The position numbers were made by a program, and so were the translations under genes. DNA of 64,000 nucleotides, taken from the NCBI GenBank assembly GCA_024760905.1, contig CM045729.1, positions 5,903,663 through 5,967,662 on the forward strand, in the 5' to 3' direction. This stretch comes from Plotosus lineatus (taxonomy: Eukaryota; Chordata; Actinopteri; Siluriformes; Plotosidae). The notes below the pieces were generated by a model, which saw only the letters and a program-made list of their open reading frames with translations, ran no database searches and was not told the origin of the DNA. Within the stretch, counting starts at the first letter, position 1. Each line of letters begins with the position of its first letter. Below, in pieces: positions 47,290-57,862 of the stretch.

Positions 47290-47500
47290 CTAAATTAGGG
47301 AGCAGTGGTGGCCTAGTGGTTAATGTGATGAGTTACTAATTTGAAGGTCAGTGGTTCAACCCCAATTGTCATCATTGTTGGGCCCTTGAGCAAGGCCCTT
47401 AACCCTCAATTGCTAAAGTTGTATTTAAAAAATGATAATTGTAAGTCGCTCTGGATAATAGCATCTGACAAATGCTGTAAATGTAAATTAGGGAGAAAAC
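47290..47500 (+). mobile_element. tRNA-derived SINE with the gtaagtcgctctgg tail
   Basis: Head gcagtggtggcctagtgg, box B-like cagtggttcaacccc; body gggcccttgagcaaggccc, taaccctcaattgctaaag; tail tgtaagtcgctctggataat, aatgctgtaaatgtaaatta. This tail type is known from salmonid HpaI-like and other fish SINEs (recollection). Followed by (GGT)n. Confidence 0.7.
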
Positions 47501-47775
47501 TGGTGGTGGTGGTGGTGGTGGTGGGGGTCCAAAAAAAAAAAAGGGAAATTGTGAGAGATGGATTGTTTGGCCACAATGCTCATGTGAACAGAAGAACCTC
47601 ATACCAACTGTGAGACATGGTGGTGGAAAATTATTTTTTGAAAACTGATTCAAATATGAATTCTATATCATATCAAAAAGATATGTGAAGCAGTCTGTCC
47701 GAAAGGGGAACAGAAGGTGGATCATTTCACAGAATAACGATCCTAAACAGGACAAGGATACACAATGTTCTAGTC

Positions 47776-47886
47776 CAGGGGTCGACAACCCGCGGCTCAC
47801 GAACCACATGCGGCTCTTTAACGCCACCCAAGTGGAGCTTTTTCTGGAGATTTTTCAAATATGTATGAAAATTGAAAAAGCTCTTG

Positions 47887-47917
<31 letters not shown>

Positions 47918-49492
47918 TATATATATATATATACGGTTTCTGTAGGCCAAGCCTGACCAACATTCTTAACATTTGCCACGGTTATAAAAATTTGTATAAT
48001 TAATAAAAATTATTAATCCTACATTTCAACATTTCTATCAAAGAAGATTTGCATCATAGCCTGCGACACACGTTTCAGCGCGACGCGTTGCCAGGCAGGC
48101 TGCTGTTGTAAACAAACCGGGGTGTGTCATAGGCCAGGGATCCCAAATGCAGAAGGATTGCCTGTGCCTGTGATTATGTTTGCATTGTAATGAAAAGCTG
48201 TCAAATAACAAAGAGTCATTTGGAAAGACATTTCCAGGGAAGGCATGCTAAATTTGCAGCCGATCACCCAGTTGGGATCGAGAGAAAAAGTGCGATTGCA
48301 GTATTACTGGAGAAATTAGAGGAGTGCAAAGATAGATTTAAGAAATAGATTGCATCTCCAAACTCCACAACTGCTGCTAGTTTTGTTGCAACCCGAGAGA
48401 TAATAAAGCGTGGAGATGGTGCACAGGTGATCACATGAAGGATTCATTCATTAAAATATCAGAGCACCTATTTTCAGACTTCAAAAACAAAACAGAGATA
48501 ATACAGAAAATTAAAGACATGCCTCTCTGTAAATACAGTGAAGGAAAGGGCCATTAAAATGTAGGCAGCTTCACAAATCAGCAAATCAACAACATTAATT
48601 TGGCTCCAGCATACAGTAGACCCACGTTTTTCACGGTGGTTCAGTTCCAGCTCTTACCGCAGATCAAGAAAATCCGCGAGTTACTGACACGGTTTTAAAA
48701 TCCTATGTATGATATGACATGCGCTAAAATATACTTGTTAAACACATTCTATTAGCCAGTCTTACTCATTTAATACAGTAATAATGAAGTAAAATGTAGT
48801 AATGATTAAGTAAAAACTTTTTAATTTTATAATATTTATTAATAACTATAGTGCTGAGGCTCCTTACCAGAAGCCAGAGAAGATGCAGGACATTTGAGTG
48901 ACATCATAGGGCTTAAGTAATCATTAAAAACACACGAAAAAAATTTACTTAAAAATTCAAGCAATCAGGTTGATCACTTGTGCGTGAAGGAGAAAAAAGA
49001 GGTGTACACATCATCTGCAACCAATCAGCAGGAGGGAGAAACAATCTTTGTACTCAATCGCCTGTGGTGAGTCATGTGATGTGATTAACATTGAACAGAC
49101 AGCGCTGTTGTGCAGTTATGTAAACTCTGATGGGCCGCTGATTTCTTTATTGACTTTCTATTATTTCATCAATGCAACAAAACAAAATACATTAATATAG
49201 TAATGGAAGTTAAACGTAATGCACCAAATATCGTATAACAGAGTAATCATGTGGTATCGTTCTCTCCAGGATGCGCTGCAGGGAAAACAAACATTTAATC
49301 ATGAATGTTCATTATGTATTTGTAGCCTACTTAGTCAGTTAGATAGCAGGCAAATATACACTTACAGCCTGTGTTGCCTTCATATATAGCTTGTATGAGA
49401 ATTTTTTTTTTTTTTCGCGGCTCCAGACAGATTTGTTTTTAGGTTTTTTGGTCCAATATGGCTCTTTGAACATTTTGGGTTGCTGACCCCTG
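47776..49492 (+). mobile_element. hAT (Charlie-like) element, decayed, with a nested MITE
   Basis: Starts caggggtcgacaacccgcgg, ends gggttgctgacccctg. The perfect 8-bp duplication ttctagtc is at 47768-47775 and 49493-49500. Inside, about 48120-48350, broken frames give HLERHFQGRHAKFAADHPVG, a BED-zinc-finger-like start of hAT transposases, ended by a stop. A Tigger-like MITE begins at 48614. It also holds a T-run and (TA)n at 47888-47932. Confidence 0.88.
48614..49100 (+). mobile_element. Tigger-like MITE nested in the hAT
   Basis: After TA: cagtagacccacgtttttc..cggtggttcag, then ttaaacacattct, agtaaaatgtagtaatgatt, aagtaaaaactttttaattt, caagcaatcaggttgat, as in the copy at 11154. No internal hAT is present. 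The right end is not clear. Confidence 0.65.
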
Positions 49493-50003
49493 TTCTAGTC
49501 AAATCCTCGATTTCAACCCAGAACAGGGAAGAGCATGCTAGAGCTCTTGACAATTATATAAAATACGTCTGCGGCCAAAGGTGTACTTAGTTACAATATT
49601 ACATTTACTTTTATAAATAAATTATCAAAAAAAAGCTACATGTTCGGTACTTAAATGTATCACCTTTATCTGAGATACTTCCTTGTTTAAATATGCTGGG
49701 GAAATAATTTCCATTAATAAACTTATCTACTAATGGCGCTAAAAGACACTGCAGACAAATTGTAATAGAAGTAAAGAATAATGAATAGATTCCATCTATG
49801 GAAAGTGCGCTGTGAGCTTTTGCATTTTCTCTATGACTCAGTAAATCATGTGCACATGTTATAAAGAAGCTCAGTCCCAGAGGCAGCATCCGACTCATTC
49901 ATCATTTACTCCTCATTTCCTAGAAGGAGTCTGTCCGAAATTCCATCACCAGCTGCAGAGCTTTCCTCAAGAATGATACAACTTCATAGGAACAATATTA
50001 ATA

Positions 50004-50500
50004 CAGGGATCCCTCGCTACTTTGCCCTTCAATTAATGCGGCTTCAGTGCATCGCGCTTTAAAAAAAAAAAAAATAAATAAATATTAATTGAATTAAAAA
50101 ATAAGGAAATTAAGGAAGAATAGGTGGAAAAGTTAAGGAAAATGTCACAAAAACAAGGCCAATCATGCAAAGAAAAACCCTAAACAAACAAAAAACAACC
50201 CAAAACCTCCCATAAAAACTAGTTACATTTTTGTGAGGTGCGCATCTGCGTGCGTGCGCGCACATCTGTATGTGTGTATTTATATTTTATTTACATCTTA
50301 TGCATTATTTTTGAAGGTTTAATTGTTATTATCAGTATTTATAGCATTGAATATGTGTTTATGTCTATTATGTACATATATGTACATACATGTACATATA
50401 TGTCAGTCAGGCGGGGGTTGGGGTTGATCCTACTTTGCGGATTTCGTTGGTCGTGGGGGGATCTCAGTCCCAATTAACCGTGGAAAGTGAGGGATCCCTG
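50004..50500 (+). mobile_element. Tigger-like MITE (gggatccctc family)
   Basis: TA-flanked. Ends cagggatccctcgctactttg and gaaagtgagggatccctg, inverted repeats. Collinear with 14128-14571. Non-coding. Confidence 0.85.
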
Positions 50501-50599
50501 TATTCATACACATGTACAGGTATACTTTGACTTAAGTCATTTCGAGTTAAGTCGTTCTCGATTAGACGTCGGTTTTCAAAAAATACAGAGAAAAAAAGA

Positions 50600-51427
50600 C
50601 GGGGCTGTATACTCTTAGATTTTGCTCTCAAATCCTTTCTTTCATAATGTTTTTAAATTAGCGCAGTGCTTCTCAATTATTTTCTGTGATGCCTCCCCTA
50701 GGAAGGACAAAAACATTTCACGCCACCCCGGCACCCCGCGCGTGACTATAAATTGTATTATTTGTTGATAAAATTGTTATGAATACACCTCTGCATAACA
50801 TTGTATCCTTAGCAACATAAAAACCAAAAAAGCATTAAATAATAATAAAAAAAAACAAAACACTTCATTCTAGTACAGTATGGCAAAAAAGCATTTTTCC
50901 CAGGGTTATACGCGCTCCCCTGGCATCACACCCCACTATTTGACAAGCACCGAATTAGCGGCAGCCCCAACAAATTATACATATGCATCATCACAACATT
51001 AATGGCACATGATTCAAATTTAGCCAATGGCTGAGAGCTTTTGTTTCTCCCTCCTGCTGATCGGTTGCAGATGATGTATACGCCTCTTTTTTCTCCTTCA
51101 CGCACATTATCAATGTGATTGCTTGAATTGTGAATTCACGTTTTTTTTTTTCGTGTTTTTAATGATTATTAAAGCGCTATGATGTAACTCAAACGCCTTG
51201 CATCTTCTCTAGCTTCTGGTAAGCAGCCTGAGTGCTTTATTTATTAATAATATTATCACAGTACAAAATTATTAAGTTTTTACTTAATCATTACTACATT
51301 TTACCACATTATTACTGTATTAATGAATAAGACTGTCTATAGAACATGTTTAAGAAGCATATTTTAGTGTATGTAATATACATAGGTTTTAAACCGCATC
51401 AATAACGTGAATAACTGGTGCGTTCTG
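50600..51427 (-). mobile_element. composite Tigger-like MITE with hAT, second copy, inverted
   Basis: Complement of the 11154-11991 element: ttgctctcaaatcctttc, ttcataatgtttttaaatta, then the hAT, then tatacatatgcatcatcac, cacgcacattatcaatgtg, cttctctagcttctgg, aaaccgcatcaataacgtga. Outer ends are worn. Confidence 0.7.
50664..50952 (+). mobile_element. hAT-type MITE nested in the 50600 MITE
   Basis: Starts cagtgcttctcaattattt, ends tttgacaagcaccg. The perfect 8-bp duplication aattagcg is at 50656-50663 and 50953-50960. It is the complement of the cgctaatt target of the copy at 11626, so both sit at the same place in their host. Confidence 0.85.
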
Positions 51428-51600
51428 TATATTATATATATTTATTATATTAATTTAGTATATTATTGTTATCTATAATAATATACAAGCAAATCTGGAA
51501 TAGCCGAGCCTAGGCTAGCCGAGAGAAAAGCTAATTCGATTTAAGTCGTTTTCGCGCAGTGTAATGGTGCTCTTGAGCTCAGTCTAATTGAAGCATATTC

Positions 51601-51611
51601 TCTCTCTCTCG

Positions 51612-51664
<53 letters not shown>

Positions 51665-51684
51665 TCTCACACACACACACACAG
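51601..51684. repeat. (TC)n then (CA)n microsatellite
   Basis: CT-rich tract followed by a short CA run. Confidence 0.85.
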
Positions 51685-52079
51685 AGGCGGCACAACTGGA
51701 CAATTGAACTGATCAGCTTCTGGTTGCCCTTGGAAGGAGCACTGGAGAACTATAATCAAACTTCGACATGAAGATAATCTGATTTATTTATTTATTTACT
51801 CGAAGTGTGTGTAATGCTTCCTAGATAATTCTCTTTGATTGGTGGATTATTTGTGAATCATTTCCCAATAAGATTAATGATTTGTGTCTCAGCCCCACGT
51901 TGACCCGACTCGACTCAACCTGCTGCCCGTGCGCCTGAAGCTTGAATAGTCTTTATGGTGTTTAAATCATGACCATCACAAATCATTGGTAATGACGCTA
52001 TTCCTCCCGTGCCGCCGCAGCAAACATCATCCTACACATCAAAACCACTCAACATCGCCAAAGCACACCATTTAACCCA

Positions 52080-52222
52080 CCGGTCCCGGTCCCAGATAAT
52101 GAAGTTATCTGTATAGGATCTGGAGGTGCATGGCGGCCGCGCATGCACTTCAGGCTGCGCGTCGCTGGAACTGTGCAAGACGTGCTGACCTCTGAGAGCA
52201 GCGCGCGCACATTACCGGCTCA
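52080..52222. other. short CpG-dense patch
   Basis: About a dozen CpGs within 52133-52218, with a NotI-type gcggccgc followed by gcatgc and runs of gcgcgcgc, in otherwise AT-rich and CpG-poor intron. No open frame or repeat partner found. Could be a relic promoter, the inside of a transposon, or chance. Confidence 0.35.
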
Positions 52223-52534
52223 CAGGTGGAAAGTTCATACTAGTGGGGGAGATGAAATTAAGCACTTAGAAAACTTTTAACCCCTCTCTCTCTCTCTCTC
52301 TCTCGCTCCATAATCATCACATTATATCATTATGTCCCGTGTTTAAACTCCTGGTTCCTCTCAAGCACAGCACAGCAGATCTGATCAGATTTACAGAGTT
52401 TCACTCTTATCCAGTTCATTATAATACTGGAGTCAATTTGTTTCTTCTTTGAAAATTTTGGAAGGAGTTCAGAAATGTATCAGTGTATCAGCACGTCAAC
52501 CACGCCCCTCTGCCAGAACCTAGTATTAAGTGTC

Positions 52535-54128
52535 ATCCTCATCTTCTTCCGCTAAGTCCAGGGTCGGGTGGCGGGGGCAGCAACCTAAGCAACGTCCCTC
52601 TCCCCAGCCACTTCCTCCAATATTTCCAGGGGGACACCAAGGCGGTCCCAGACAAGCTAAGAGACATAGTGCCTCCAGCGTGTTTTAGGTCAACCCCGGG
52701 GTCTCTTCCTGGTTAGACATGCCCGAAACACCACACCAGGGAGGCGTCCAGGAGGCATTCTCACCAGATGCCCGAGCTGCCGCCTCAGCAATGGAGGCAC
52801 GAAACACGGCCCATTCAGATTCCATGTCGCCCGCCTCCTCCGGGACGTGGTTGTAGCTTTGCCGGAGGTGGGAGTTAATGGCCTCTTGGACAGGGGACTC
52901 CGCCAAACATTCCCAGCAGACCCTGATTACAGGTCTGGAAGGCAGCCCCCCCCCCCCACCCCCACCACCGAAGCCAACTCAATACCAGGAGCTGATCGGT
53001 AGACAGCTCAGCTTCTCTCTTCACCCGAATGTCCAGAACATATGGCCGGAAGGCTGATGACACGATTACAAAGTCAATCAATGAACTGCGACCTGGTGCC
53101 AAGTGCACTTATGGGCACACTTATGTTCGAACATGGTGTTCATGATAGACAAACTGTGACGAGCACAGAAGTCTAACAACGAAACACCATTCGGGTTCAG
53201 ACTGGAGAGGCCGTACCTACCGATCACACCCTTCCAGGTCACACTGTCGTTGCCCACATGGGCGTTGAAGTCTCCCAAGACAACGAGTGAGTCTCTTGAG
53301 GTAGCGTTCTCCAACACACCCCGAAAGACTCCAAAAAGGGTGGGTACTCTGAACTGTCATTTGGTGCATAAGCACAAATAACAGTCAGGACCCGTCCCCC
53401 CACCCGAAGACGGAGGGAAGCTACCCTTTCGTCAACCAGGGAGAACCCCAACATTTGGGACCCGAGAAAGGGGGCAACAAGCATGCCCACAACGGCTCGC
53501 CACCTCTCCCCATGAACAACTCCAGAATAGAATAAGGTCCAGCCTATCTCGAGATGGGTGGTTCCAGAGCCCAAGCTTATGCGTTGAGGTGAGCCCAACT
53601 ATATCTAGTCGGTATCTCTCCACCTCACACACCAGATCAGGCTCCGTCCGCGCCAGAGAGGTGACATTCCATGTCCCTAGGGTCAGAATGAGTAGCCGAG
53701 GATCGGTCCGACAGAACCCATGCCTTCGGCAGCCACCCAGCTCACATTGCACCCGACCCCTAAAACTCCTCCCGAGGGTGGTGGGTCCATGGGAGGGTGG
53801 AGCCATGTCTCCTTTTCGGGCTAAGCCCGGCCAGGCTCCATGGGAAGAAGCCCGACCACCAGGCGCTCGCTTACAAATCCCTCCCCTGGGTCTGGCTCCG
53901 GGGGGGGGGACCCCGGTGACCCGCGTCTGGGCAAGGGAGACTGCTTCCTTGTATGTCTCTCAGTCATAAGGGTCTTCTGAATCGCACTTCGTCTGGACCT
54001 TCATCCAGGACCTTTTTGCCTTGGGTGACCCTACCAGGGGCATTATGCCCCCGACAACATAGCTCCTAAGATCATTAGGTCACGAAAACCTCTCCACCAC
54101 GATAAGGTGGCGATTCAGGAAGGGGAGT
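52535..54128 (-). pseudogene. Rex1-like LINE with RT deleted
   Basis: On -, from the 5' end: 5' region (53430-54120) with LILTLGTWNVTSL and RLDIVGLTSTHK, then APE motifs [13 protein letters not shown] (about 53370), [20 protein letters not shown] (about 53235-53295) and SLIDFVIVS (about 53068). At about 52770 it jumps straight to the extreme 3' end of the element (ctggtgag-type, 52535-52765). The whole reverse transcriptase is missing. Compare 61900-64000, where the two joined points are about 1.3 kb apart. Confidence 0.85.
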
Positions 54129-54249
54129 ATTAAGTGTACCTCAGGATAATGTTTAATTATATTTCATACTTATATTTATGATCTTTGTATTGATTTTATT
54201 CCATTTCTATTACTACTTGTTCTTTAATTTCATTTCACTTTCACTCTCG

Positions 54250-54314
54250 ATCTTGGACTGGATGTTCGTATCTCCGGATGTTAAACGAATGTTCGTAAGT
54301 GGGGGAGCGTCTGT
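54250..54314 (+). repeat. orphan transposon terminus
   Basis: Ends atgttcgtaagtgggggagc..gtctg|ta, a Tigger-like right terminus. The matching left end was not found upstream. Confidence 0.4.
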
Positions 54315-54466
54315 ATACTACTTCCATATATGAAACTCTAAAATATTTTCATATAGTATAACCTCTATAATAAATAACTATATTTCTTGATATCCCTTTA
54401 GTACAATTAGAACCTATAAGAATTATATCAGTATATGTAATATTTACTTGTATACTTGTACAATTG

Positions 54467-54820
54467 TGCGGCACAGTTATGTAGTGGTCAGCACGTCCGC
54501 CTCACAGTAAAAATTTCCTGGGTTTGATTCCCAGCTCCAGTGTTTCTGTGTGGAGTTTGGATGTTCTCCCCATACTTGTGTGGGTTTCTTCTGGGTCCTC
54601 ATGGTTCCTCCCACAGTCCAAACCATGTACAATAAGTTAATTGGCTGGTCCAAATCTCCCCTAGGTGTGAGTGTGAATGGTTGTGTGAGTGTCGGCCCCT
54701 ACAATGCCCGGCGAGCTGTCCAGGGTGTACCCCCACCCTCAACCAGAGTCGGCTGAGATGGGCACCATCCTTTCCATGACCGTAATTAGGATTGAGCGGT
54801 TCAGAAAATGAATGAATGTA
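54467..54820 (+). mobile_element. tRNA-derived SINE, type B
   Basis: Best-kept B copy. Head cagttatgtagtggtcagc, box B gggtttgattcccagc; body gttctccccatacttgtg, ggttcctcccacagtcc; tail ggcgagctgtccagggtg, gagtcggctgagatggg, aggattgagcggttcag, aatgaatgaatg. Confidence 0.85.
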
Positions 54821-55115
54821 TGTCTCGAACTGTGCAACTATTTTCTTACGTCAATAATCATGTAATTATTCATTTTATTTCCTTCATTTAAGCAGTATTT
54901 AAGCAGAACAACTATTAAAACCCAATAAAACATCGTGAACTTCTCAAGATAAACAACTGTATTTCTTAATATACTGCTGTACCTATATAACTAAATTAAC
55001 GTGTATATCTTTAGTTTCATAACTACAGTTCTTAATAGATTTCTTCAACTTTATAACTGTACTTCCCTATATACTCCGAGAATTGTTGAACTACATTTCC
55101 CTCTATAATTATTTA

Positions 55116-56009
55116 CAGTGGTCCCTTGCCTAACAAGTGTCCCTTATAAGGATTTTTCCATGATACGAGCTTTGAACCCACCAAAAATCTGCTCCATCCA
55201 ACGAGCAAAAATTCACTTTAAGAGCCCTCCTTAAAATGGCTTTCTCCGGCTGATTAGCCTTCCGCGTGTATTCGTCTGCACTCAGAGAACGCCTTGTGCA
55301 GTGCTTCTCAATTATTTTCTGTGACGTCCCCTCTAGGAAGAAAAAAAAAAAACATTTCATGCCCCCAGCACCCCGCATGTGACTATAAATAGTGTTTACA
55401 GCATTTGCTCTGTGTTTTTTTTCCCTTCACCATCGGGAACACAATGAGAGCGCCACTGCCACTTACTGTAGAGGATGTGCAATTGCACTTAATTCTAGTA
55501 CAGTATTGCAAAAAAGCATGTTCCCCAGGGTCATACACGGCCCCTCACCCGGCACGCCCCATTATTTGAGAAGCACTGGCCTTGTGGGAGCTCACCACGA
55601 GCCTTTCCTCGATGGCATTCGTAGCGTGCACACGCATAAAATTCTCCTCCTCCTCTGTTATGCACCACCTCATGCCTGCCCATGTGACATCTTTGCTGCA
55701 GTCGATGATCGGAAGGGTTAGATGACTTATTGTTTATTCTTGTTTTGTTATTATTTATTATTAATTATTATTAATCTTAATGTACGTGTATTATGATTAT
55801 TATGAAATATTTATTGTTTTTACATGTTTATCTTTCATGTTATGTCAGATATATGTGGTCGTGGCAGGTTATGAGTTCGGGAGGGGGTTTGAACGGATTA
55901 ATTGTTTTTTTTGTTATTTCTTATTGGAATAAATGTTTCATCTAACGAACTTTTCTGTTTACGAGCTCGCTCTCAGAACAGATTACATCCGTTAGCTGAG
56001 GTATCACTG
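55116..56009 (+). mobile_element. composite Tigger-like MITE carrying a hAT insertion
   Basis: TA-flanked. Left cagtggtcccttgcctaac, right gttagctgaggtatcactg. Collinear with 44531-45458 including the nested hAT (55299-55578). Confidence 0.85.
55299..55578 (+). mobile_element. hAT-type MITE nested in the 55116 MITE
   Basis: Starts cagtgcttctcaattattt, ends tttgagaagcactg. The perfect duplication gccttgtg is at 55291-55298 and 55579-55586, identical to that of the 44724 copy. Confidence 0.88.
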
Positions 56010-56459
56010 TAATTGTTTTTCTTCTATACTTCTAGCACTATATTTTCCTCTGTACCTTCATGACTATGTAAGCTAATCTCATTATATTCCCCTACGACTG
56101 TGTAACCTTATCTACCTTTATTACTATATCTCCTTATATTTGTCTTTCTTTTTTCCTTTAATAGTAATCGAAAATCATGCTTTTTATATCATTCCTAAAG
56201 TCACGTTGCCTGATGGTCTTTACTGTCTGATTGGATTTAACACAAATCTGCCTTGTTCATTCCAGAGTTCACAAATAATTAAGAAATGTGAAGGGCTGGA
56301 ATAACAGGATTATATGTAATTATTTCTGATGGTTGGTAAAATGTTCTCTTTTTATATGAGATTACTGGAATTAGAAAAGTTATTACTAGAAACAGAAAAT
56401 TAGAAGAATAAATCAGAAGAAAAATTGCGATCAGCGATCTAATCCTAAGAATAATTTTG

Positions 56460-57150
56460 GGATGGGTGTGCATTTGGTTTATCTGCGACAAACAGAGCAC
56501 TGCACATAGCAGGTTGTCTTAGGATCTTATTTGAGCACAGATTCTCCAAGATCGTTGTTCATGGTGGAGTTGATGATATACGCTTTCCACAGTTCGAAGC
56601 TGCTGACAGTATCATTATAGAGTTGTGGAAATTGGAGGAGGCGACATCTGATTCTGTAATATTTTCTGGTCCCACCCCAATACAGTTGCTGAACTGCTGG
56701 ATATCCAGGTGGTTCCATGAAACATAATTGGAGTCCTTCTTAAAGCAAACATGGCCTGATAGGGCAGATTGAATTACGTAGGATTAAGCGGATGATATCC
56801 ATCCCACTCAGGATGGTGCTGCTCTCATTTCTTGTAGTGTAGCACATAGTCTAAGAACAGGAGGTTTTAATCAAGGGCAGAGAGCAGACAAACAGGCTAA
56901 TCCAGGCGTCTGCTAGCTGCACAGAGTTGTCACTTAAGGTCAAGTTCAATGCTTTCAAAATTGTGTTTGTTCCCGTAACAAAAAGAAATGTAAAAATGTC
57001 CAAAGAGATTGTGTTAGTGATCTTATTAAATTAATAATATTGAATCTGCAGCTTGCACATTTGATATAAAGTTGGGATTGTTAAATATTAGATCTTCTTA
57101 CATCCAAAATAGTTTTTTTGTAAATAAAATAATTACTGATCATTTAATGT
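56460..57150 (+). pseudogene. L2-like LINE, ORF1 esterase end and start of ORF2
   Basis: Broken frames give VHGGVDDIRFPQFEAA, then VIFSGPTPIQ and IHPTQDGAALIS followed by SLRTGGFNQGQRAD, the pattern of the SGNH-esterase ORF1 of fish L2 elements (HVG-ND-R ... SGP-PT ... DG-HP). About 57070 a second frame gives KLGLLNIRS and NSFFVNKIITDH, the start of the APE ORF2. Truncated after that. Confidence 0.7.
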
Positions 57151-57186
57151 AACATATTTAATAGAAATGGATTAAATTCATTTCTT

Positions 57187-57862
57187 CTTCAGCATGAGGC
57201 AGCATGACCTCTTCAAGTGTTTTGATGGATGCAAACAGATCCATGATCCCTGATGCAATAAATAGGCCCGACCCTGTAGTATGACAAACATCCCCATATC
57301 ACGATGTTGGCGCCACCAGGCTTCACTGTCTTCACAGTGGACTATGGCTTCAATACAGTGTTTAGGGGTGGTCTAGGGGCCACTGGCCACTGAGGGGGCA
57401 GTGGTGGTCTAGTGGTACAGGGCGCTGGATCGCTGATCCAAAGGTTGGGGGTTCGAGTCCCACTCTCCACAAGGTTGTCACTGCCCCCCCCAGTGCAGCT
57501 AACTGGGTTATCAAAGGCGGGCCATGTCTCACTGTCTATGGTGAGAGGCATGTAAAAGAACCATTGCTGACTTTCGTAAAGAGTAGCTGCAAAGTCGTCA
57601 GCGTGTTTCTGTCCCTTGCTAACAAGGGTTGTGACAGGAAGGGCATCCGACGTAAAAACCTCTGCCATATCAAACGTGCGAATCAGATGATTCGCTGTGG
57701 CGACTCCCGAGTAAAAGGGAAAAAGCCGAAAGGAAGACAGACAGACAGACTAGGGGCCACTGGACCCAAAAAGAACGATCTTACTTTAATCAGTCCACAG
57801 AATGTTGCTTCCGTTCTCTTTATTCCAGTCAGTGTGCTCTTTGGTGAATTGGAACCGACATA
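57187..57862 (-). pseudogene. Tc1-like relic interrupted by a SINE
   Basis: Shares caccaggcttcactgtcttc, acagtggactatgg and aatcagtccacagaatgttg with the next element (58060-58195). The last of these is the complement of the DESK-type first catalytic motif. A SINE splits it at 57387. Ends are not preserved. Confidence 0.65.
57387..57749 (+). mobile_element. tRNA-derived SINE, type A2, full length
   Basis: Head gggcagtggtggtctagtgg, box B gggttcgagtcccac; A2 tail gtgacaggaagggcatcc, gcgaatcagatgattcgctg, tggcgactcccgag, gggaaaaagccgaaagg, then (ACAG)n. Perfect 14-bp target duplication ctaggggccactgg at 57373-57386 and 57750-57763. Confidence 0.92.

Larger units (their letters stand above)
47545..49570 (+). 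pseudogene. Tc1-like relic, split by a hAT element
   Basis: Pieces 47545-47775 and 49493-49570 join when the hAT and one target copy are removed. Traces such as ttgtttggccacaatgc, ataccaactgtgagacatgg and gaataacgatcctaaacagg resemble the central part of Tc1-like transposases (TVKHGGG..., QNNDPK...). Very decayed. Confidence 0.45.
50518..51574. mobile_element. candidate host element (gacttaagtc ends) around a composite MITE
   Basis: Left taca|ggtatactttgacttaagtc..gagttaagtcg; right cgatttaagtcgttttcgcg..agtg|ta. The two ends are only partly complementary (cgacttaa). A composite Tigger/hAT copy fills the middle. Confidence 0.4.

Noticed and set aside
53589..53969. 126-codon proline- and arginine-rich frame on +
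   Set aside because: It is antisense to the GC-rich 5' part of the Rex1-like LINE on -.
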